DNA of 47,137 bases, from NCBI GenBank assembly GCA_017428725.1, contig JAFRQH010000020.1, forward strand, positions 1 through 47,137, in the 5' to 3' direction. The notes beneath the pieces were generated by a model. It was given only the letters and a program-made list of their open reading frames with translations, searched no databases and was not told the DNA's origin. Position numbers and translations under genes: made by a program. Source of the DNA: Bacteroidales bacterium. GTDB lineage: Bacteria; Bacteroidota; Bacteroidia; Bacteroidales; UBA932. Shown piece by piece: positions 1 to 10,097 of this stretch (its first letter is position 1; each line of letters begins with the position of its first letter).

Positions 1-1795
<1,795 letters not shown>

Positions 1796-2003
1796 TTAAG
1801 TGAATCTATGCGACTCGACGTCTCATAAATTTTTACTCGTTTGCCTTTGAAATTGCAGTCCCTATTTTCGCAACTCGAAAAAACTCGAATTTCTAATTAT
1901 ACAGACTATAATCTCTTTTAACTTCTTACCTCGTTATCTCTCTCAGTATTGTCAATGAACTTTAGGTCCTTTCGTTGAGTTATGTCCTCATCGAAAGGGA
2001 CGG
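1796..2003 (-). other. Leader of the 23S transcript
   Basis: This stretch lies between the promoter at 2004-2034 and the mature 23S start. It is clearly AT-richer than its surroundings and holds no ORF, tRNA or 16S sequence. It should be the transcribed precursor leader of the 23S gene. I saw no convincing boxA antitermination motif. Confidence 0.6.
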
Positions 2004-2034
2004 CAAAGGTACACACTTTTTTTGAACTTGCAAA
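2004..2034 (-). promoter_or_regulatory. Promoter of the 23S rRNA gene
   Basis: On the minus strand a TTTG (-33 box, 2031-2034) is followed by 19 bases and TACCTTTG (-7 box, 2004-2011). This is an exact match to the Bacteroidota housekeeping promoter. It implies a leader of about 200 nt before mature 23S and means that this 23S copy has its own start of transcription. Confidence 0.8.
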
Positions 2035-2101
2035 TCTTTTTCGAAAAAATTTTAATTTTTTGACCGTTGTCAGAAATTGCTGCTTCTCAGCCTATTATAA
2101 A

Positions 2102-2131
2102 TTTGCTCCAGGGAAATCTCCCCGGAGCAAA
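2102..2131 (-). terminator. Hairpin terminator downstream of pepT
   Basis: On the minus strand TTTGCTCC pairs with GGAGCAAA, extended by five inner pairs (one G-U) to a 13-bp stem with a GATT loop, followed by a short T-rich tail. It sits 41 nt after the pepT stop and 68 nt before the 23S promoter, so it separates the peptidase operon from the rRNA unit. Confidence 0.7.
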
Positions 2132-2172
2132 AATGTAATCAATTGATTTTTAATCGCTTATGAAACGCAAGA

Positions 2173-3393
2173 TTATTCTGCGTAGAGCGCGATGATGTTG
2201 CGGATCACGGCGGCAGCCTTCTCCATGTTCTCGAGGGTCACCCACTCAAACTTGCCGTGGAAATTGAGTCCGCCGGCGAAGATGTTCGGGCACGGGAGGC
2301 CCTTGAAGGAGAGGTTGGCACCGTCGGTGCCGCCGCGGATGGGCTGGATGCGGGGCTTCACGCCCGCCAGCTCCATCGCCTTGACGGCCTTCTCCACCAC
2401 GTGGTAGTGCGGCTCCACCTGCTCGCGCATATTATAATATTGGTCGCGCACGGTGGCCGTGACCGTCCCGGCGCCGTAGCGCGCGTTGATGAAGTCGGCG
2501 CACTGCGCGATGACCTGCTTCTTGTGCTCGAACTTCGCGCGGTCGTGGTCGCGGATGATGTAGGAGAACTGGGCCTCCTCGACCGTGCCCTTGAGGCTGA
2601 TCAGGTGGAAGAACCCCTCGTAGTCCTGCGTGTACTCCGGACGCTGGCTGACCGGCAGGAGCGCGTCGAACTCCTGCGCGATGTGCAGGGCGTTGCGCAT
2701 CTTGCCCTTCGCGTAGCCGGGGTGGACATTGCTGCCCTGGATGCGGATCACGGCCGAAGCGGCGTTGAAGTTCTCGAACTCCAGCTCGCCCACCTCGCCG
2801 CCGTCCATCGTGTAGGCGTAGTCGGCGCCGAACTTCTGCACGTCGAACTTGACCACGCCGCGGCCGATCTCCTCGTCCGGGGTGAAGCCGACCTTGACCG
2901 GCCCGTGCTTGAACCCGGGGTGCGCCATGATGTACTGGACGGTGTCCATGATCTCGGCCACGCCGGCCTTGTCGTCGGCGCCCAGCAGGGTGGTGCCGTC
3001 GGTGGTCACGAGCGTCTCGCCCTTGTGGGCGAGCAGCTCCGGGAACTCGGCGGTCTTGAGCACGAGGCCCGGCACGCCCTTCAGGGGGATGTCGGCTCCG
3101 TCGTAATCCTCGATAATCTGCGGCTTGATGTCGGCGCCGGAGGCGTCCGGCGCAGTGTCCACGTGGGCGATGAAGCCGATAGCCGGGACCGGCCCCTCGA
3201 CGTTGGAGGGGATGGTGGCCATCACGTAGCCGTATTCGTCGAGCGTCGCCTCGACGCCGAGCGCCTGCAGCTCGTCGCGCAGCATCCGCAGCAGGTTCAG
3301 CTCCTTGGCTGCGGAGGGCTGGCTCTCACTCTCTTCGTTGGACTGGGTGTCTACCGCCACATAGCGGAGAAATCTGTCAAGTATCTTTTCCAT
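2173..3393 (-). CDS. pepT: Peptidase T (tripeptide aminopeptidase)
   Basis: Cytoplasmic zinc aminopeptidase of the M20B family that releases the N-terminal residue of tripeptides. The 406 residues match the usual family length. Visible motifs are the metal-binding H77-x-D79 in a GFIAHVDTAPD stretch, GADDKAG with D140, the catalytic glutamate pair E174-E175 in PDEEIGRG, and D197 in TMDGGE; a late His in the GLNFHG segment should complete the metal site. The ATG lies 12 nt after the stop of the OPT transporter gene, so the two are surely co-transcribed. The pairing makes sense: the transporter imports oligopeptides and PepT digests them. A hairpin terminator follows. Assignment is firm. Confidence 0.96.
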   Translation of the reverse strand: MEKILDRFLRYVAVDTQSNEESESQPSAAKELNLLRMLRDELQALGVEATLDEYGYVMATIPSNVEGPVPAIGFIAHVDTAPDASGADIKPQIIEDYDGADIPLKGVPGLVLKTAEFPELLAHKGETLVTTDGTTLLGADDKAGVAEIMDTVQYIMAHPGFKHGPVKVGFTPDEEIGRGVVKFDVQKFGADYAYTMDGGEVGELEFENFNAASAVIRIQGSNVHPGYAKGKMRNALHIAQEFDALLPVSQRPEYTQDYEGFFHLISLKGTVEEAQFSYIIRDHDRAKFEHKKQVIAQCADFINARYGAGTVTATVRDQYYNMREQVEPHYHVVEKAVKAMELAGVKPRIQPIRGGTDGANLSFKGLPCPNIFAGGLNFHGKFEWVTLENMEKAAAVIRNIIALYAE

Positions 3394-3405
3394 AATGTGT
3401 TGTAT

Positions 3406-5403
3406 CTATCGGTCTTTCTTCATCGAGGACAGGATCATATAGGCGCAGATGCCGATCAGCGGCAGGATGGCGACGGCTTCGGCGCCGGAGGCCACGTGGC
3501 CGGGGGCGACGGTGTTCCAGGCGTTCATGAACCAGTCGACCTTCGCGAACTTGAGGATGGCGGAGACGACGCCCATCAGTGCGCCGCCGGCGATGAAGCC
3601 GCTGGCGATCAGCGTGCCCTTCTCCTGCCGCGCGGTGTTGACGGCGGCGTCCTTGCTGCGCGTGCTGACGTACCAGGAGATGGCGCCGCCCAGCAGCAGC
3701 GGGAGGTTCAGGTCGATCGGGATGAACATACCCAGGCAGAAGGCCAAAGCCGGCACCTTGAAGACCGTCAGCAGGATGGCGATCACCGCACCGATGCCGT
3801 AGAGCAGCCAGGGGGCGCTGCCGCCGTTCATCATCGGCTGGATCACGGCGGCCATCGCATTGGCCTGCGGGGCCACCAGGGCGCCCTCGCCCGTGAAGCC
3901 GTAGGTCTTGTTGAGGATCAGCATCACGCCGCCCACGGTCGCAGCCGCCACGGCGATGCCGACGAATTTCCAGGCCTCCTGCTTGCGGGGCGTCGTGCCG
4001 ATCCAGTAGCCGATCTTGAAGTCGGTGATCAGGCCGCCGGCGGTGGAGAGCGCCGTACAGACCACGCCGCCGATCACCATCGCGGCCACCATCCCGGCAT
4101 TGCCCTTGAGGCCCACCGCCACGAGCACGAGGGCCGTGATGATCAGGGTCATGATGGTCATGCCGCTCACGGGGTTCGTGCCCACGATGGCGATCGCGTT
4201 GGCCGCCACCGTCGTGAAGAGGAAGGCGATCACCGCGATGATGACCAGCCCGATGAGGGCCTGCCAGACGTTGTTCACCACGCCGCCGAAGGCGAAGAAG
4301 GCGAACACGGCGAGCAGGGCGATGGCGATGCCCCAGACCACCGTCTTCATCGGGAGGTCCTCCTGCGTGCGCTCCGGCTTCTCGGCCAGGGCGCCCGGCT
4401 TGCGCTTGAACTCGCTGGCCGCCAGGCCGATGGCGCTCTTGATCACGCCCGCGCTCTTGATGATGCCAATGATGCCGGCCGTGGCGATGCCACCGATGCC
4501 GATGTGGCGGGCATACTCGCGGAAGATCTGCTCGGGGGCCATCTCGGAGATGGTCTGGGTGATGCCCGTGCCCATCAGGTCCACGACGCTCCCGCCCCAG
4601 ATGAGGTTCATCAGCGGGATGATCACCAGCCACACCAGGAAGGAGCCGCAGCAGATGATGAAGGCGTATTTGAGGCCGACGATGTAGCCCAGGCCCAGCA
4701 CGGCGGCGCCGGTGTTGAGCTTGAGCACCACCTTGGCCTTGTCGGAGACGACCTGGCCCCAGTGCATCACCGTGGTGCTGAGCGTCTCGGCCCAGGCACC
4801 GAACGTGGCCACGACGAAGTCGTACAGGCCGCCGATCAGGCCGGCCGCCAGGAGGGTGCGGGCGCTCTTGCCGCCGCCCTCGCCGCTGACGAGCACCTGC
4901 GTGGTGGCCGTGGCCTCCGGGAAGGGATACTGCCCATGCATCTCCTTGACGAAATACTTGCGGAACGGGATCAGGAAGAGGATGCCGAGGAAACCGCCCA
5001 GCATCGAGGACAGGAACATCTGCCAGAAATTGACGTCAAGCCCCAGGATGTAGATGGCAGGCAGGGTGAAGATGGCACCCGCCACCACCACGCCCGAGCA
5101 AGCGCCGATGCTCTGGATGATGACGTTCTGGCCCAGGCCGCCCTGCTTCTTCAGGGCACCCGTGAGGCCCACGGCGATGATGGCGATCGGAATCGCCGCC
5201 TCGAAGACCTGCCCGACCTTGAGCCCGAGATAGGCCGCGGCGGCGGAGAAGAGGATGGTCATCAGCAACCCGAGGGTCACGGAATAGGGCGTGACCTCGA
5301 GCGGCTTCTCATTCGGACCCAGCAGGGGCTGGTACTTCTCCCCCGGCTTCAGGGGCCGGTGGGCGTTCTCCGGCAGGGAGAGATTTTTGTTTTCTTCCTT
5401 CAT
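3406..5403 (-). CDS. OPT family oligopeptide transporter
   Basis: A 665-residue inner-membrane protein with many hydrophobic segments, belonging to the OPT (oligopeptide transporter) superfamily, proton-coupled carriers for peptides or metal chelates. The N-terminal GEKYQPL...EVTPYSVTLG stretch followed by AAYLGLKVGQVFEAAIP is characteristic of the bacterial branch. I start at the Met of MKEENK rather than 18 codons upstream, because the conserved N-terminus begins just after it. The gene then overlaps the 3' end of the OstA-like gene by 95 nt in another frame, an unusually long overlap. pepT follows after 12 nt. The exact substrate cannot be read from sequence; peptides are favoured by the pepT neighbour. 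Confidence 0.93.
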   Translation of the reverse strand: MKEENKNLSLPENAHRPLKPGEKYQPLLGPNEKPLEVTPYSVTLGLLMTILFSAAAAYLGLKVGQVFEAAIPIAIIAVGLTGALKKQGGLGQNVIIQSIGACSGVVVAGAIFTLPAIYILGLDVNFWQMFLSSMLGGFLGILFLIPFRKYFVKEMHGQYPFPEATATTQVLVSGEGGGKSARTLLAAGLIGGLYDFVVATFGAWAETLSTTVMHWGQVVSDKAKVVLKLNTGAAVLGLGYIVGLKYAFIICCGSFLVWLVIIPLMNLIWGGSVVDLMGTGITQTISEMAPEQIFREYARHIGIGGIATAGIIGIIKSAGVIKSAIGLAASEFKRKPGALAEKPERTQEDLPMKTVVWGIAIALLAVFAFFAFGGVVNNVWQALIGLVIIAVIAFLFTTVAANAIAIVGTNPVSGMTIMTLIITALVLVAVGLKGNAGMVAAMVIGGVVCTALSTAGGLITDFKIGYWIGTTPRKQEAWKFVGIAVAAATVGGVMLILNKTYGFTGEGALVAPQANAMAAVIQPMMNGGSAPWLLYGIGAVIAILLTVFKVPALAFCLGMFIPIDLNLPLLLGGAISWYVSTRSKDAAVNTARQEKGTLIASGFIAGGALMGVVSAILKFAKVDWFMNAWNTVAPGHVASGAEAVAILPLIGICAYMILSSMKKDR

Positions 5404-7888
5404 TGCGCTCTTTCTGTTTTTGGTAGCGTTCGATGTATTTCTGCAGCTTGGCGGCATCGATGGCCGCCTGTTTGGCGGCGTGCTTGGCGCGCCGGGCTTC
5501 CTTGCGGGCCTGGCGCTCCGCCTTGCGGGCCTCCTTCTTCGCGGCCTTGGCGGCGTCGCGCGCGTCCAGCTCCGCCCAACGGGCGTCGCGGCGCGCGATG
5601 CGCAGGGCGCGCTTCAGCTCACGCTCGGACATATAGGTGGTGTCCCGCTGGGACTCCGGCTCGGGCCCGGCAATGCCCCCTACGGAAAGGGAATCCCGCA
5701 CAGCCAGCGAATCGGCCGCTACGCCGGGGCCGCCCACCGCCAGGGAATCACGCCCGGCGATGCGCAGGGAATCCTGCAGGGCCAGGGAGTCCGGGGCGGG
5801 CGCGCCGGCATCGGCCTGGGCAGCCTGGCGCGCGCGTCTGCGCGCCCGCGCCGCCTCAAGCCCGGCATAAAGCTCTTTCATATGCCCCGGGAAATAGATG
5901 TCCGTCTGGAGGAAGGACGTGCGGGGACGGGCCTCGTAGGCCGCCCGCTCGGAGTCTTTCACCACCATCGAGGTCACGTCGTACTTGTCCTTGGGACGGC
6001 GGTCGGGCTGCCAGTTGAAGCCTTTGAGGATGCGGTCCGCCTCCGGCAGCTGCGCCGTCGGGTAGGCGTCGTTCTTGGGATTGTCGAAGTTGTAGACCCG
6101 CTGGACCTCGCCGTGCTCGAGCGTCGCCATCATCATCTTGCACTCCACCTTGTTGACGGTGGCGGTCTCCTCCAGGTAGAACAGGGCGCTCACCCCGCCC
6201 AGCGCGTCAAACCGGCGCAGGGCGGTGGAATCGTTGAAATAGGCGATGACGTCCGTGCTGCGGATCTGGTCGTAGAGCCCCTCGGCCTCCTCGGTGTGGA
6301 TGAAGGCGTTGGAGAGCAGGTTCGCCCGCTCCATCCGGCCCTCCCGGATCAGCACGAAGAGACTGTCGGAGTTGTACTGGCGGTTGCCTTCGTTCCACAC
6401 GATGGGGTCCTTGTAGAGCCGGGCGATGGAATCCAGGTCGGTGTAGCGGAGCGAGTCGCAGCGCACCTGCATATCCTTGCGGAACACGCGGACGTCGCCC
6501 AGGGCCAGCAGGAAGCCGACCTTGGTCGTGTCGGGCGGCGGGACCGCCAGGCTGTCCACGCCCGCGGCGAGGCTGTCCGGAAGGGCGTGCTGCAGGGTAT
6601 CCGCCAGCGCGCGGAGCGTGTCTGCCGGGGCTGGGGCGGGCTCAGCCTCAGGCGCCGGTTTGGGCTCCGGTTTAGACTCCGGCTTGGGTTCCGGTTGGGG
6701 TTGGGAGCCGGACCGCGCCGGCCGCCCTGTATTGCGCGCGGCGGGGCTGCCGGGCCGCGGCCCGGCGTTGGGGTCGTCGCGCAGCGCTTCGGCCGCGGCC
6801 TGCGCCGCCTGTTCCGCGGCGCGGCGACGGTACTCCGCCACCGGGTCGCCGAGCATCTCTTCGAGGCGATTCTCCGCCGTGCGGACCTCCGCCTTGTCGA
6901 TGTCGCACATCTTGCGCGTGTCGTAGACGAAGCGCTCCGCACCCAGGTAGGTGGTGTCCCGCTGCTCCCCCTCGCCGTCCCAGAGGGCCGCCGAGGCACG
7001 CTTCTCGAGCGTCACGCAGGAGAGCGAATCCACGTAGTGCAGGCGGTCGCCCATCGCCGCCACCTGCCGGCTCTGGTCCTGGATCTGGATGTTGCCCAGC
7101 ATCAGGATGTCGTCGGTGCTGCGATAATAATACAGGCTGTCGCTCCACGACTCCTGGGTCTCGCCCAGGCCGTGGACGGCGTCCCGGAAGAAGAACAGCT
7201 CCTCGTCGCGCTCGTACCAGCCGGCGCCGGCCGAGAGCATGTTGCCGTCCTTCCAGAAATCGATGGGGGCGACGAAGTCCGCCCGGGCGCGGTCCGAGTC
7301 GTAGTTGAGCGCATTCGTCTTCACGAAGACGGAATCCGTGAACATGTTGACGTTGCCCTGGAACGAGAACAGGCCGGTGGAGTTGGAATAGGTCCCCTCG
7401 TCGCTCTCGATGATCTGGCCGTCCTCGCTCTTCATTGAGGCGCCGCCCCGGAAGACGGCGAGGCTGTCCTGCGTATTGTAGTCCAGGATGCGCGTGCGCA
7501 GCAGGTTCTCCTTCTTGTTGCGCAACTGCACCACCGCGCCGCGGAACTGGGCCAGGTTCTCGTCCACGAGGTAGTCCAGCTTCTCGCTCGTCAGCACGGA
7601 CTCGCCCTGCATCAGCTGGACGTGCCCGAAGCAGTTGATGATCTTCTCGTCCACGTGCCAGAAGGCCGTGTCGCAGGAGAGGTAGGTGCCGTTGTGCAGG
7701 AAGGTGGGTTCGATGGCCTTGCGGATCATCCGGCTGTCCTCCTGCTCCGCCTGCTCGATGAAACGCGCGTTGAGCAGGCGCACCAAAGAATCCGTCTGCC
7801 CGGCATTACGCTGGGCAGACAGGGGCAGTGCGGACAGCAGGGCTGCGACGCAGGGGATCAGGAATCTTTTCTGATTTTTGCCGACCAT
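5309..7888 (-). CDS. OstA-like (LptA superfamily) exported protein
   Basis: An 859-residue exported protein with a signal peptide (about 1-25, ending LSAQ). Residues about 60-330 and 455-600 consist of repeating beta-strand units such as GTYLSCDTAFWHVD and ILMLGNIQIQD, as in OstA/LptA proteins that handle lipopolysaccharide in the periplasm. Between them is a Pro/Glu/Lys-rich linker (about 396-424). The tail is unusual: DSLALQDSLR-type repeats (about 700-735), then a strongly charged Ala/Arg/Lys/Glu region (about 770-830) that probably forms a helix or coiled coil. Start overlaps the surA stop by 31 nt and the 3' end overlaps the OPT gene by 95 nt. Position after surA supports a role in outer-membrane or LPS biogenesis, but the precise function is inferred. 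Confidence 0.85.
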   Translation of the reverse strand: MVGKNQKRFLIPCVAALLSALPLSAQRNAGQTDSLVRLLNARFIEQAEQEDSRMIRKAIEPTFLHNGTYLSCDTAFWHVDEKIINCFGHVQLMQGESVLTSEKLDYLVDENLAQFRGAVVQLRNKKENLLRTRILDYNTQDSLAVFRGGASMKSEDGQIIESDEGTYSNSTGLFSFQGNVNMFTDSVFVKTNALNYDSDRARADFVAPIDFWKDGNMLSAGAGWYERDEELFFFRDAVHGLGETQESWSDSLYYYRSTDDILMLGNIQIQDQSRQVAAMGDRLHYVDSLSCVTLEKRASAALWDGEGEQRDTTYLGAERFVYDTRKMCDIDKAEVRTAENRLEEMLGDPVAEYRRRAAEQAAQAAAEALRDDPNAGPRPGSPAARNTGRPARSGSQPQPEPKPESKPEPKPAPEAEPAPAPADTLRALADTLQHALPDSLAAGVDSLAVPPPDTTKVGFLLALGDVRVFRKDMQVRCDSLRYTDLDSIARLYKDPIVWNEGNRQYNSDSLFVLIREGRMERANLLSNAFIHTEEAEGLYDQIRSTDVIAYFNDSTALRRFDALGGVSALFYLEETATVNKVECKMMMATLEHGEVQRVYNFDNPKNDAYPTAQLPEADRILKGFNWQPDRRPKDKYDVTSMVVKDSERAAYEARPRTSFLQTDIYFPGHMKELYAGLEAARARRRARQAAQADAGAPAPDSLALQDSLRIAGRDSLAVGGPGVAADSLAVRDSLSVGGIAGPEPESQRDTTYMSERELKRALRIARRDARWAELDARDAAKAAKKEARKAERQARKEARRAKHAAKQAAIDAAKLQKYIERYQKQKERNEGRKQKSLPAGERPPAPEAGGEVPAPAGSE

Positions 7889-9228
7889 CCTTTCCGGGAG
7901 AACTCACAGTCCTTGAACAGGGGATCTATGACGATATAGCTCGTTTTTATCTTGTCATCCAGGAATTCGTCGATGGCCTCGACCGTCTTCTCGTTCTGGA
8001 CCTGCCCCAGCAGTTCCGTATAGTCCGACTCGAAGGTGGCTACGTGCGCGGGGACGATCTTGTCCAGGCGGACGATCTTGTAGACCACGTTGCCGTCGCG
8101 GCCCTCGTTGTCCAGGGACTCGATCGGTTCGGAGATCCCGCCGAGCTGCAGGTCCTGGATGGCAGCGTAGTCCTGGGGCTTGAGCTGGTCGATCTCGAAG
8201 TAGGAGGAGCCGGTGTTGGGGTCGGCCATCTGGCCGCCGTTGGTGCGGGTCGCGGGATCCTCGGAGTAGAAGCGGGCGGCTAGTTCGAAGGTGATCGTAC
8301 TGTCGATGATGGCGGTGCGCAGGCTGTCCAGGCGCTTGAAGGCCTTCTCCTGGTCCTCCAGCGTGTAGCTGGGCTTGATCAGGATGTGGCGGGCGTTGAA
8401 CATGTCCCCGGACTTCTCGAGCACCTCGATGATGTGGAAGCCGTCGGGCGTCTCCACGATCTGGGAGATGTTGCCGGGCTTGAGGGCCATCGCGGCGTCG
8501 GAGAAAGCCGGCCAGAAGATGGACTTGGAGGCCATGCCCAGCTCGCCGCCCTTGCGGGCGCTGCCCGGATCCTCGGAGTAGAGGCGGGCCAGCGTGGCGA
8601 AGCGCTCGCCGGCCAGGATGCGCTCGCGGATGGACAGCAGGCGCTCCTTGACGGCGATGGCGGCCGCCTCGCGGTCGGGATAGACGCAGATCTGGCTCAT
8701 CTGGTACTTGATCGGCACGACGGGCAGCGAGGCCACGTCGACCGTATCGAGGTACTGCTTGACGTCATACGGGGTCACGGTGGGCATCCGCTTGGCGATC
8801 TCGCGCTGCTCCTCCTGGGCGAGGGTCTGCTCCTCGAGCTGCTGGCGCCACTCCTGGCGCAGCTTGAAGAGCGGTTTGCCGAACTGCTGCTCGATCCCGT
8901 CCTCGCCGCCCGCGAGCGTGAGGTACTGGGCGGTGTACTGCTCCAGCTGGGCGGACACCTGGTCCTGGTTGACGGACAGGGAGTCGATGCGGGCCTGGGC
9001 CACGAAGAGCTTGGACTGCATCATGTTCTCCAGCAGCTGGCAGCGGTCGGCGGGCATCCCCTGGGCGCGTGCGGCCTGGACCTGCGCCTCGATGTCGGAC
9101 AAGGTGATCATCTCGTTGCCGACGATGGCCACGGACTTGTCTATGATCCCCTGGTATTTCTGGGCCGAAGCGGCCGCGCACAGACACAGCAACGCGGCGA
9201 CCGCCGCGGTTTTCATCCGATTATTCAT
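7858..9228 (-). CDS. surA: SurA-type periplasmic peptidyl-prolyl isomerase
   Basis: A 456-residue exported folding factor with a signal peptide (1-22), an N-terminal chaperone region beginning KSVAIVGNEMITLSDIE (as in SurA), and two parvulin (PpiC) domains at about 175-271 and 279-390, each with the family's late GG-(E/Q) turn and FHIIEV- or VVYKIV-like strand. SurA helps outer-membrane beta-barrel proteins reach the Bam complex. The start overlaps the stop of the upstream lipoprotein gene by 8 nt; a second Met at 9216 is a possible alternative that would avoid the overlap. Family is clear; orthology to enterobacterial surA is by architecture. Confidence 0.9.
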   Translation of the reverse strand: MNNRMKTAAVAALLCLCAAASAQKYQGIIDKSVAIVGNEMITLSDIEAQVQAARAQGMPADRCQLLENMMQSKLFVAQARIDSLSVNQDQVSAQLEQYTAQYLTLAGGEDGIEQQFGKPLFKLRQEWRQQLEEQTLAQEEQREIAKRMPTVTPYDVKQYLDTVDVASLPVVPIKYQMSQICVYPDREAAAIAVKERLLSIRERILAGERFATLARLYSEDPGSARKGGELGMASKSIFWPAFSDAAMALKPGNISQIVETPDGFHIIEVLEKSGDMFNARHILIKPSYTLEDQEKAFKRLDSLRTAIIDSTITFELAARFYSEDPATRTNGGQMADPNTGSSYFEIDQLKPQDYAAIQDLQLGGISEPIESLDNEGRDGNVVYKIVRLDKIVPAHVATFESDYTELLGQVQNEKTVEAIDEFLDDKIKTSYIVIDPLFKDCEFSRKGWSAKIRKDS

Positions 9229-10078
9229 TCTGATAGATCACAAAATTATTACTTTCGAGCGCGTTCTCAAGCAAGTCCCGTTCCAAACTCGTCATCAGCG
9301 CGTGCTTTCTGGCGCTCATCAGGATGTCCCGGATCCGGGACGAACAGTATTCGATGGGGGCTGACCCGCTCTTGCGGATGTCCAGCACATAGGCGGCCAT
9401 CAGGTCGCCGCGGTCCGCCGGCTCATAGCGGATCATGTCGCCCTTCAGGTGGGAGAGCATCTCGGTGTAGTCCAGCCCGAAGTAGCGCGCCAGCTCGCCG
9501 GCGTCCATCCAGGTGTCGGAGCTGTCGAAATAGCGCAGGGCCGTGGACTGGGCGAGCGTGTCCGCGCGCTGGACGTCGCTGTACTCCTTGGAGGTCATCA
9601 TCTTGAGGATGGCGTCCTTGTTGGGCGAATCCTTCATCACGTCCACGAAACGCACCTTGAGGACGGGGCGCTTCAGCGCGAAGTCCGCCTCGTGCTCCTG
9701 GTAGTACTGGCGGACCTGCTCGTCGGTGACGAGCGTGTCCAGCCGGTCGTTGATGTAGCGCTGCTCGTAGCGGTACTTGAGCAGGGAGCGGCGGAAGCTC
9801 TCCAGCTCCGCGCTCACGTCCAGCTCGGCCTTGGAGAGCTGGGCCTCGGCGACGTCCAGGTACAGCTGGTCCATCGCCCAGGTGTTGATGTACTGTCCGG
9901 CCAGGCGGACGCTGTCCGCGGCCGGGATCATGTTGGGGATGAACTGCTCGAGCTCGGACTTGTAGAGCTTGTGTTCGCCGACCCGCGCCACCACCTGGTC
10001 GTCGTGTACGAGCGAGGAGATCGCCGTACAGGAGCACAGCAGCAGCGGCAGCAGATATGTCAGCAATTTACGCATCAT
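9221..10078 (-). CDS. SurA/PpiC-like lipoprotein
   Basis: A 285-residue predicted lipoprotein: a hydrophobic leader ends in LLLC-S-C, so the lipidated residue is Cys15 or Cys17. After the leader the VARVGEHKLYKSELEQFIP segment resembles the N-terminal arm of SurA and PrsA, and residues about 120-135 (TDEQVRQYYQEHEADF) resemble the segment just before a parvulin domain. I see no complete parvulin domain, so this may be a chaperone without isomerase activity. It lies directly upstream of surA, with overlapping stop and start, suggesting that the two act together on outer-membrane proteins. Confidence 0.75.
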   Translation of the reverse strand: MMRKLLTYLLPLLLCSCTAISSLVHDDQVVARVGEHKLYKSELEQFIPNMIPAADSVRLAGQYINTWAMDQLYLDVAEAQLSKAELDVSAELESFRRSLLKYRYEQRYINDRLDTLVTDEQVRQYYQEHEADFALKRPVLKVRFVDVMKDSPNKDAILKMMTSKEYSDVQRADTLAQSTALRYFDSSDTWMDAGELARYFGLDYTEMLSHLKGDMIRYEPADRGDLMAAYVLDIRKSGSAPIEYCSSRIRDILMSARKHALMTSLERDLLENALESNNFVIYQNE

Positions 10079-10097
10079 CCTGCAAATTTAATAATAA

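Noticed and set aside
3406..5457. Upstream start of the OPT transporter at 5457
   Set aside because: The 18 extra residues are not hydrophobic or conserved and would deepen the overlap with the OstA-like gene to about 150 nt.
2257..6018. Very long plus-strand open frame opposite pepT, OPT and OstA
   Set aside because: It is antisense to three well-recognised genes, its product is rich in Ala, Gly, His and Asp, and it arises from high GC with few stop codons on the complementary strand.
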